A DNA stretch of 37,234 bases from Moraxellaceae bacterium AER2_44_116. GTDB lineage: Bacteria > Pseudomonadota > Gammaproteobacteria > Pseudomonadales > Moraxellaceae. The position numbers and the translations under genes were made by a program. This document shows positions 17,201 to 23,732 of the stretch, piece by piece (the stretch's first letter is position 1; the number at the start of each line of letters is the position of its first letter). Where the stretch lies: contig VIAD01000021.1 in the NCBI GenBank assembly GCA_006546595.1, positions 1 to 37,234 of the forward strand. Direction: 5' to 3'. Under the pieces are notes generated by a model. The model had not been told where the DNA came from. It saw only the letters and a list, made by a program, of their open reading frames with translations, and searched no databases.

Positions 17201-17991
17201 TCGGGCGTACGAGTTTGTGGGACGTTAGACCCCCACGCAATGATATAAGCTGAGTTATACCAATCGGCAGATTCAGGAACGTCAGTTTGCTCACCCCATG
17301 TTTGCGGGCTAGAAGGTGGCAAATCACAGTACCAGTCATAAAAGCTCATGCAAGTACCGCCAATCAGCGACAAATAACGTGCACCTGCGGCATAAGACAC
17401 CATCGACATGGCAGGAATTGGCGAAAAACCGATAATACGGTCAGGGCCATGTGTTTTAGCGGTGTACACATTAGCAGCGGCAATAATTTCGTTAACTTCG
17501 TCCCATGACGAGCGCACAAAACCACCTAAACCACGATGCGATTGGTAATTTTTTACTGCTGCGGTATTTTGCTGCAATAATGTCCATGCTTTAACAGGAT
17601 CTTGTTCACGTTGACGCACTTCACGCCATGACTTTAACAAATGCCCTCGAATCATCGGATATTTAAGACGATTCGCACTGTATAAATACCAGCTATACGA
17701 TGCACCACGCGCACAACCACGCGGTTCATGGTTAGGTAGGTCGGCACGGGTACGAGGGTAATCGGTTTGTTGCGTCTCCCAAGTCACAAGGCCGCTTTTA
17801 ACGTAAATTTTCCAACTACACGAACCTGTGCAGTTTACGCCATGCGTAGAGCGCACCACTTTGTCGTGTGACCAACGATTACGATAAGCATTTTCCCATT
17901 GGCGATTCTCGAAGGTTTTAACACCATGCCCATCGCTAAAGGATTCTTTAGGTTGCTTAAAAAACAACAATCTATCTAATAAATGACTCAT
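14239..17991 (-). CDS. narG: Respiratory nitrate reductase alpha subunit (molybdenum)
   Basis: This 1250-residue catalytic subunit reduces nitrate to nitrite on the cytoplasmic side. The N-terminus has the FS0 cluster motif with His50, Cys54 and Cys58 (STHGVNCTGSCSW) and Cys93 (EPRGCARGASYSW). Asp223 in WYCDLPPSSPQTWGEQTDV corresponds to the molybdenum ligand of E. coli NarG. The C-terminal molydopterin-binding part contains HSTYTDNLIMLTLSRGGP. The length equals that of the well-known enzymes and no break is seen. It follows narK2 by 18 bp on the same strand, so the transporters and the enzyme are probably one transcript. Confidence 0.97.
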   Translation of the reverse strand: MSHLLDRLLFFKQPKESFSDGHGVKTFENRQWENAYRNRWSHDKVVRSTHGVNCTGSCSWKIYVKSGLVTWETQQTDYPRTRADLPNHEPRGCARGASYSWYLYSANRLKYPMIRGHLLKSWREVRQREQDPVKAWTLLQQNTAAVKNYQSHRGLGGFVRSSWDEVNEIIAAANVYTAKTHGPDRIIGFSPIPAMSMVSYAAGARYLSLIGGTCMSFYDWYCDLPPSSPQTWGEQTDVPESADWYNSAYIIAWGSNVPQTRTPDAHFFTEVRYKGTKTVAVTPDYSEVAKLSDMWVHGKQGTDAALGMALGHVVLTEHYVRHKTPYFQDYARRYTDMPMLVRLVKKDGLWVAERQIRASDLPDNLGATNNPEWKTVAIDETNNQLVLPNGSIGTRWGEKGKWNLEEKALSGEKTKLRLSLIGHPQQEVVSVGFPYFGNIPHEHFVHTSHGDIIPRDIAAIRLTDSKGEEMLVATVYDLFLANYGVDQGISKLNVALDYEDDVPYTPAWQEKVTGIPRAQVIQLAREFAETAALTEGRAMVIVGAGLNHWYHMDMIYRSIINLLVMCGCVGKSGGGWSHYVGQEKLRPQTGWAPLAFGTDWVRPPRQMNGTSFFYAHTNQWRYEKVQVSEILSPLANDDDWKNTSLIDCNVRAERMGWLPSAPQLNLNPLTIKALADKAGRNIPDYVTSALKLGTISMSCEDPDNPVNWPRNMFIWRSNLLGSSGKGHEYFLKHLLGTQNGVLGKDLGEEGGAKPSEVVWHDKAPEGKLDLLVTLDFRMSTTCLYSDIVLPTATWYEKHDLNTSDMHPFIHPLSAAVDPAWESRTDWEIYKGIAKHFSKLCVGHLGVETDVVLNPIQHDTPAELAQAIDVKEWKKGQCDAVAGKTLPSIVSVERDYPNTYARFTSIGPLLAKLGNGGKGINWDTKKELKLLAELNYTVAEGAAKGQPRLDTAIDAAEMILSLAPETNGHVAVKAWAALSEFTGRDHSHLAVPREDDQIRYRDVQAQPRKIISSPTWSGIESEHVSYNAGYTNVHELIPWRTLSGRQQLYQDHPWMRAFGEELCVYKPPVDLKTTKPALDQYSDSRKQVVLNWITPHQKWGIHSTYTDNLIMLTLSRGGPIVWVSEIDAQKVGIVDNDWVEVYNVNGALTARAVVSQRIPEGAIFMYHAQEKLVNIPLSEITQKRGGIHNSVTRTVTKPTHMIGGYAQLSYGFNYYGTVGSNRDEFIILRKMNKVEWGNEGDLASRQAKESK

Positions 17992-18009
17992 TTGTATTTC
18001 TCCAAAAAC

Positions 18010-19413
18010 TTAGCAAGGCATTGGGGCATTTTTGCGGCTATAAAACCACCAAGTCACCGCCAAACACAGCACATAAAACACAATAAAAACGTAAAGCGCG
18101 GCAATAGGAGAGCCTGTCATGGCAATGGCTGTGCCGTAGCTTTTAGGAATAAAAAAGCCACCATACGCACCAATAGCAGAGGTAAAACCCAACACAGCAG
18201 CAGCTTCTTTATTAGAGTCTTGCATGACTTTTTCACGGCTGATGTTTTTATTTACTTGGGCTAAACGCTCATGGTGTGTTAAAAAAATTACAGGTATCAT
18301 TTTAAATGTAGAGGCGTTGCCTACGCCTGTTAGGGCAAACAAACATAAAAAGGCCACAAAAAAGCCTATAAAATTGCCCCCCATCAATACGCCGTCAGCA
18401 CCTTTGGTGGGCATAAAATTAATGACCGCAAATACCGAAAGCACCATGAGCAAAAACACCCAAAAGGTGACTTTTGCACCACCTAATTTATCGGCAATAG
18501 AACCACCTACAGAACGTGTAATTGCACCAACTAAAGGACCTAAAAAAGCAAACTTTGCAGGGTCAACATCAGGAAACTGGCCTTTAATTAACAAAGGAAA
18601 CCCTGCGGCAAAACCGATAAAAGAGCCAAAAGTACCTAAATACAACCAACACATAATCCAGTTGTGCTTTCGTTGAAAAATCACAGCTTGCTCAGAAAAA
18701 GACGCTTTGGCATCGGCAATGTCATTCATACCAAACCAAGCGGCAATGGCCGATAATGCAATAAAAGGCACCCACACAAAGCCAGCATTTTGCAACCAAA
18801 TAGGCGTACTAACGCCATCTTTGACTAAAGTTTGTGACTCACCACCTATTGCTCCAAATAAGGCCATGGTCATCACCACAGGCACAATAAACTGCATTGC
18901 GGACACACCTAAATTGCCTAAACCTGCATTCATACCAAGGGCATAACCTTTTTGGGCTTTAGGAAAAAAGAAGTTGATATTTGACATCGAAGACGAAAAA
19001 TTACCTCCACCCAAACCACACAATAATGCTAATAACATCATCGTTGGATAAGGGGTGTTAGGGTCTTGCACCGCGTAGCCAATTCCAATGGCAGGCAACA
19101 ATAAAGAAGCCGTAGAAATAGCTGTCCAACGGCGACCACCAAAAATAGGCACTAAGAAAGAGTAAAAAATCCGCAAAGTTGCCCCTGACAAAGCAGGCAA
19201 AGCGGTTAACCAAAACAGTTGATTTTTGGTATAGTTAAAGCCCACATCAGGCAATTTAACCACCACCATACTCCACACCATCCACACCGCAAAGGCCAAA
19301 AACAAACAAGGAACCGAAATCCACAAATTACGATTAGCAATGCTATGGCCTGATTGCTGCCAAAAACTGGCATTTTCGGGGTTCCATCTTTGTAACACTT
19401 TAGAAGACATCAT
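18010..19413 (-). CDS. narK2: Nitrate/nitrite transporter, NarK2-like
   Basis: This 467-residue NarK-family MFS protein has 12 hydrophobic segments. The family's nitrate-signature regions are visible as GLGGGNFSSSMSNINFFFP with ALGMNAGLGNLGVS, and as SAIGAYGGFFIPKSYG. It has the longer form usual for the nitrate/nitrite exchanger type, which brings nitrate in while exporting toxic nitrite (family knowledge). The gene lies 45 bp after narK1 and 18 bp before narG. The assignment of 'K2' rests on length and on the narK1-narK2-narG order known in Pseudomonas and relatives; transport mode is inferred. Confidence 0.85.
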   Translation of the reverse strand: MMSSKVLQRWNPENASFWQQSGHSIANRNLWISVPCLFLAFAVWMVWSMVVVKLPDVGFNYTKNQLFWLTALPALSGATLRIFYSFLVPIFGGRRWTAISTASLLLPAIGIGYAVQDPNTPYPTMMLLALLCGLGGGNFSSSMSNINFFFPKAQKGYALGMNAGLGNLGVSAMQFIVPVVMTMALFGAIGGESQTLVKDGVSTPIWLQNAGFVWVPFIALSAIAAWFGMNDIADAKASFSEQAVIFQRKHNWIMCWLYLGTFGSFIGFAAGFPLLIKGQFPDVDPAKFAFLGPLVGAITRSVGGSIADKLGGAKVTFWVFLLMVLSVFAVINFMPTKGADGVLMGGNFIGFFVAFLCLFALTGVGNASTFKMIPVIFLTHHERLAQVNKNISREKVMQDSNKEAAAVLGFTSAIGAYGGFFIPKSYGTAIAMTGSPIAALYVFIVFYVLCLAVTWWFYSRKNAPMPC

Positions 19414-19458
19414 GCTGCTCCTGCTGTTAACTGGCTGCTTAACAGCCAGTCGATAAAA

Positions 19459-20706
19459 TTAGACTGACTTCTTAGAAGGTTTCATGACATCAAGTTGACG
19501 CATTTCGGTTAAATACATCCAAATCAATGACACCCAAACCACGCCGTACAACAACATAAAACACGATGAACGAATGCCTGTTATATCCTGCAACGCACCA
19601 AACATAATCGGTAAAATAAAGCCGCCCAAACCACCTGCTAAACCAACCACGCCAGATACCGCACCAATATTGGTAGGAAATTCATCACTGATATATTTAA
19701 AAACAGAAGCTTTACCAAAAGCCCATGCCACACCTACCACACCCATTAGTGCAGTAAATACCCACACATTTAACCCAATATGAAAACTCGCCATGCCATC
19801 AACGGTTTTAATACTAAAATCGGTTTGGGGGTAAGACAGTAAAAATAAGCAAATCCAAGACACCCACAGCACCCACCAAGTCACTTGATGTGCGCCATAT
19901 TTATCTGATAACCAACCGCCCAAGGCGCGTAACACGCCACCTGGTAAAGAGAAACACGCCGCCAATAACGCCGCGTGTTTAACATCGAAGCCGTATTCAC
20001 CCACGTAGTACTGCACCATCCACAAAGCCAACGCCACATAACCGCCAAACACAATCGAATAAAATTGGCAGTATTTCCATACGCGAGGGTCTTTTAATAC
20101 CCCTAATTGCTCACGCAACGACACTGACTTACCGACCAAATGACTAGAGTCGCTATAACTAAAAAACCAAAACAAAATAGCAGTGACTAATAAAATAATT
20201 GCATATACTTGCGGCACAAAAGCCCACCCAAAGCTCACTAACAAAACAGGTGCAACAAATTTATTAACCGCTGCACCCGAATTACCTGCCCCAAAAACCC
20301 CCATCGCAAAACCTTGCTGATTACGCTCAAACCAACGCGCTACATAGGGTGTACCTACCGAAAAACTACCGCCAGCCAACCCCACAAATAATCCCAACAC
20401 TAAAAAATGCCAGTAGGCAGTGGCGTAACTAATTAACCAAATGGGAATCACACAGCTCAACATCAGCAAAAACAAAACAATACGACCACCATAACGGTCG
20501 GTCCATGCACCCAAAAAAATTCGTGACAATGCGCCTGTCAGTACAGGTGTCGAGGTTAATAAGCCAAACTCAGTGGCATTTAAAGACAGCATTTTTTTGA
20601 TAGGAATACCTATCACACCAAACATCATCCAAATCATAAAACACACAGTAAATGCTAGTGTGCTTGCAATTAAGACGGAGTATTTTTGAAAATCTTTAGA
20701 AGCCAT
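19459..20706 (-). CDS. narK1: Nitrate transporter, NarK1-like
   Basis: This 415-residue NarK-family MFS protein has 12 hydrophobic segments. The signatures are GLAGGSFSVGTPYVARWFER followed by GVFGAGNSGAAVNKF, and GLAGGLGGFILPIMFG near the C-terminus. Proteins of this shorter type are usually nitrate/proton symporters that start nitrate uptake before nitrite accumulates (family knowledge). It is first in the nar operon, and its ATG follows AGGA by about 9 bases. The divergent narX starts 248 bp away. Two separate narK genes in tandem resemble the two halves of the fused NarK of Paracoccus. Confidence 0.85.
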   Translation of the reverse strand: MASKDFQKYSVLIASTLAFTVCFMIWMMFGVIGIPIKKMLSLNATEFGLLTSTPVLTGALSRIFLGAWTDRYGGRIVLFLLMLSCVIPIWLISYATAYWHFLVLGLFVGLAGGSFSVGTPYVARWFERNQQGFAMGVFGAGNSGAAVNKFVAPVLLVSFGWAFVPQVYAIILLVTAILFWFFSYSDSSHLVGKSVSLREQLGVLKDPRVWKYCQFYSIVFGGYVALALWMVQYYVGEYGFDVKHAALLAACFSLPGGVLRALGGWLSDKYGAHQVTWWVLWVSWICLFLLSYPQTDFSIKTVDGMASFHIGLNVWVFTALMGVVGVAWAFGKASVFKYISDEFPTNIGAVSGVVGLAGGLGGFILPIMFGALQDITGIRSSCFMLLYGVVWVSLIWMYLTEMRQLDVMKPSKKSV

Positions 20707-20954
20707 GAGCAGCTATCCTGTATTATTTTGAGGATATGTGTATGCCCTCCTTCGCGTGCCAGAAAAAACAAAGGAGAACATACCCACCACACCCGTGATG
20801 CAATGCAAAAAGTCCTTTTACACATATAAGAGTAAAGACTTACTAAAAATAAGGTTATCGGCCAAAAGCCGAGTTTTAGACATCTATAAGGGCAGGATTC
20901 ACCTAGCCTTATGACTAGGAGATAAACCACAGGGGGATATGGTTTAATATTAAA
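20707..20954. promoter_or_regulatory. Divergent narK1/narX control region
   Basis: The 248-bp gap must hold the promoters of the nar operon and of narXL. Two dyads are visible: TCGGC/GCCGA around CAAAA at 20860-20874, and CCTAG/CTAGG around CTTATGA at 20904-20920. I do not see a clear FNR box of the TTGAT-N4-ATCAA form, nor a clean pair of NarL heptamers. The real sites, if present, are degenerate. Confidence 0.5.
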
Positions 20955-22895
20955 ATGGCTAATATTATTGATACTGTTAAGACACGGCTTACTGCCAAAA
21001 TAACCACTATGCTGTTATTAGCGTTGGTGTTTGCCTTGATGGCTATTGGCTACACATTATGGCTATCATGGCAACTCGAGGGTGCTGCCGCAGCCATTAA
21101 CGATAGTGGTAGTTTGCGTATGCGCGCATGGAAAATTGCCGCTGTTGTTAATAAAACCCCCGTAGGACAAACGCTAAGCTCGACAGATATTCAAGACATC
21201 ACCCAAATACGTCACGCCTTTGAGCAAACCCTTGCCGAGTTGCATAATGGTGACCCACAACGTCCGTTATTTTTGCCACGCCAAACGGCTATTCAAGCGC
21301 ATTTAATACAGCTAGACCAAGATTGGCAGCAGCATTTTGCCCCTCAACTTGATTTGCTATTAACAGGAAAGGTATTCGAAACATACACAGCACAAGACTG
21401 GCAACAGCAAACCGCTGCCTTGGTCAACAAAATTCATAGCACGGTTAACCTCATCGAAAAAGAATATGCCCGCCAAACCTTTTGGCTACGCTCCTCTCAA
21501 ATGATGCTCATTGTAATGGCCTTAACAGGCACCTTAGTGATGGTCATTTTACTGCATTTGATGATTGTTCGGCCTGTCACTAACTTGCATCAGGGCTTAC
21601 AACAAATGACCACAGGCGACTTTACTGTGCGTTTGCCTATTGAGGGACAAGATGAATTTTCGCAATTATCAGTGGGCTTCAATGCCATGGCTGATGAACT
21701 ACAACAACTATATGCCGATTTAGAACGGCGTGTTGCCGAAAAAACCGATAGCTTAGAACAAAAAAATCGTTATTTATCAGTACTTTATGATATTAGCCAA
21801 CACATTAATCGTCATCAGTCTTTAGAAGAATTATGCCGTAATTTTTTACAACGCATTGTGCCTGAATTTGGTGCCGCAGGTGGCACAGTACGGCTCATAG
21901 ATACAAATGCAAATCGTGTGTATTTAGTGGTTGACGAAGGTATTCCACCCTCTTTATCGCAACAAATGCAATGTCAACAACTAGGCAGTTGCTTTTGTAC
22001 GACAGCTGCTAAATTAGGCAAAACCGCCATTAATAATTTAGATAGCCATTATTCACCACATTTTTCGCATTGTTTAAATGCAGGCTTTAAAGTGGTATTA
22101 GCCATTCCTATTCAAACAGCCGACAAAAATCAAGGCATTTTTAATTTACACTTTAGTGATAATCGGAAGTTTAATTCCGAAGAAATTACGTTAATAGAAA
22201 CCTTAGGACAGCAATTAGGCATCGCCATTGATAATCAACGCCTCACCTCGCACGAAAAAGAATTAGCCATTGTTGAAGAGCGTAATTTGGTGGCACAAGG
22301 CCTACATGACAGCATCGTACAAAGCTTGAGTTTTTTAAATTTACAATTACAACTCTTACAAAATGCAGTCAAACAAGAAAATTTAGCCCAAGTTGCAGCG
22401 GCTATTCCTTTATTAAAAACAGGCGTACAACAGGGCTACGAAGACCTACGCGAATTAATGGGGAATTTTAGAACTCGCTATGATGACAGCCAACTAGAGG
22501 CTGCGATAGGTGCTGTGATTAGGCGTTTTACCGAGCAAAGCCATATACCTGTCGCACTCACCGTTGATAATTCAGGGCAACCCTTAGCTAATGATGAACG
22601 ACTACAAATTTTATTTATTTTACAAGAGGCACTCTCTAATATTCGCAAACATGCACAATGTAGCCAAGTAAAAGTTCATGTACTTAATCGAAACGACTTT
22701 AATTTAATTATTGGCGACAATGGCATTGGCTTTTTACCTAACAAGGTACAGTCAACCACACAAAAACACATAGGCTTAAACATTATGCAAGAACGTGCTA
22801 GCCGTATTGGTGCAAAATTTGAGATTAACTCGGTGTTAAATCAAGGCACAACGATTAAGCTGCGGCTTACTCAAGAACAACGCCAAAAAGCCTAA
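20955..22895 (+). CDS. narX: Nitrate/nitrite sensor histidine kinase NarX
   Basis: This 646-residue membrane sensor has TM1 at about 17-37 and a periplasmic nitrate-sensing region. The P-box, just after TM1, reads SGSLRMRAWKIA (51-62), close to the NarX/NarQ consensus. TM2 lies around 177-200, followed by a HAMP region and a GAF-like domain (SVLYDISQHINRHQSLEELC onward) with cysteines in CQQLGSCFCTTAAKLG, comparable with the cysteine cluster of NarX. His451 in QGLHDSIVQSL is the phosphoacceptor of the HisKA_3 type. The ATP-binding part has EALSNIRKHA, GDNGIGF and HIGLNIMQERA. It lies 21 bp before narL, so the pair is one operon divergent from narK1. Confidence 0.92.
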   Translation: MANIIDTVKTRLTAKITTMLLLALVFALMAIGYTLWLSWQLEGAAAAINDSGSLRMRAWKIAAVVNKTPVGQTLSSTDIQDITQIRHAFEQTLAELHNGDPQRPLFLPRQTAIQAHLIQLDQDWQQHFAPQLDLLLTGKVFETYTAQDWQQQTAALVNKIHSTVNLIEKEYARQTFWLRSSQMMLIVMALTGTLVMVILLHLMIVRPVTNLHQGLQQMTTGDFTVRLPIEGQDEFSQLSVGFNAMADELQQLYADLERRVAEKTDSLEQKNRYLSVLYDISQHINRHQSLEELCRNFLQRIVPEFGAAGGTVRLIDTNANRVYLVVDEGIPPSLSQQMQCQQLGSCFCTTAAKLGKTAINNLDSHYSPHFSHCLNAGFKVVLAIPIQTADKNQGIFNLHFSDNRKFNSEEITLIETLGQQLGIAIDNQRLTSHEKELAIVEERNLVAQGLHDSIVQSLSFLNLQLQLLQNAVKQENLAQVAAAIPLLKTGVQQGYEDLRELMGNFRTRYDDSQLEAAIGAVIRRFTEQSHIPVALTVDNSGQPLANDERLQILFILQEALSNIRKHAQCSQVKVHVLNRNDFNLIIGDNGIGFLPNKVQSTTQKHIGLNIMQERASRIGAKFEINSVLNQGTTIKLRLTQEQRQKA

Positions 22896-22916
22896 ATTAA
22901 AAATTTGGAGTAAATC

Positions 22917-23558
22917 ATGATTCGTATTCTGTTAGTTGATGACCATACCTTATTCAGAAGTGGTATTAGTGCTTTATTAGCCAGTCAAGACGATATTGAT
23001 GTCGTAGGTGAAGCAGGCGAAGGCTCAGAAGCATTAAAGTTAGTGCAAACTTTACAGCCCGATATTATGCTACTTGACCTTAATATGCCTGGCTTGTCAG
23101 GTTTAGAAGTATTAAAACTCACCCTAGAAGATAACCCTCAACAAGCCGTCATTATGCTAACGCTATCCGAAGAATCTAGTGATTTATTACGCGCCTTACA
23201 ACTGGGTGCAAAAGGTTATTTACTTAAAAATAGCAATGTGGATTATTTAGTCAATGCCTTGCGTCTAGTAGCACAAGGTGGCACAGCCGTTCACCCCGAT
23301 ATGACCAGTTATTTGGTAGCAGGTTTAAGAAAACTCAAAAAAGATGAAACCGAAGAAAAAGAACACCTTACACCACGCGAAAAAGAAGTTTTACAATTAG
23401 TGGCGACAGGCCAAAGTAACAAAGAAATCGCACGCTCTTTAGATATTGGCGAAAGTACCGTTAAATTTCATATTCAAAGTATTTTGCGTAAGCTTAATTT
23501 AAGCAGTCGCGTGCAAGCTGCGGTATATGCCAGTCAACAAAAACATTTGACAGCCTAA
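22917..23558 (+). CDS. narL: Nitrate/nitrite response regulator NarL
   Basis: This 213-residue response regulator has an N-terminal receiver domain with Asp8, Asp9 and the phosphorylated Asp54 (MLLDLNMPG). A C-terminal LuxR-type helix-turn-helix follows (LTPREKEVLQLVATGQSNKE ... STVKFHIQSILRKLNL). The length and the pairing with NarX identify it. A good Shine-Dalgarno (TTGGAG) precedes the ATG. When phosphorylated, NarL activates narK-narGHJI and represses competing anaerobic pathways (family knowledge); the target sites here are not resolved. No clear terminator follows. Confidence 0.93.
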   Translation: MIRILLVDDHTLFRSGISALLASQDDIDVVGEAGEGSEALKLVQTLQPDIMLLDLNMPGLSGLEVLKLTLEDNPQQAVIMLTLSEESSDLLRALQLGAKGYLLKNSNVDYLVNALRLVAQGGTAVHPDMTSYLVAGLRKLKKDETEEKEHLTPREKEVLQLVATGQSNKEIARSLDIGESTVKFHIQSILRKLNLSSRVQAAVYASQQKHLTA

Positions 23559-23592
23559 TCTAAACACCCAAACAAACTCTAATCCTAAAAAT

Positions 23593-23635
23593 ACAATATA
23601 TGGTGTTTATCATAATAAAAAACACCATATATTGT
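23593..23635. promoter_or_regulatory. Pair of NrdR-box-like sites upstream of nrdJ
   Basis: ACAATATATGGTGT at 23593-23606 and its exact reverse complement ACACCATATATTGT at 23622-23635 form a perfect inverted repeat with 16-base arms. Each resembles the NrdR box (ACACnATATATnGTGT-like), and the centres are 29 bp apart, close to the roughly three helical turns usual for NrdR box pairs. They lie about 100 bp before the nrdJ start. NrdR represses ribonucleotide reductase genes when dATP is high. The hairpin could also act as a terminator for narL, but no T-run follows. Confidence 0.7.
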
Positions 23636-23732
23636 TAATTTGTTGTTTTTAATCATCTTAAAAATTTGTCCATTTTTCTTGTATCTTGTATGCTCAAAGA
23701 CTGTTTTGTTATATACATTATGGATAAAAATC

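Noticed and set aside
23640..23732. N-terminal extension of NrdJ starting at 23640
   Set aside because: The extra residues are hydrophobic, lie across the promoter region next to the NrdR-box pair, and are not expected in the family; the start at 23733 fits better.
23559..23732. Cobalamin riboswitch upstream of the B12-dependent reductase
   Set aside because: The leader is only about 170 bases and AT-rich, with no B12-box-like sequence; the only strong structure is the NrdR-box inverted repeat.
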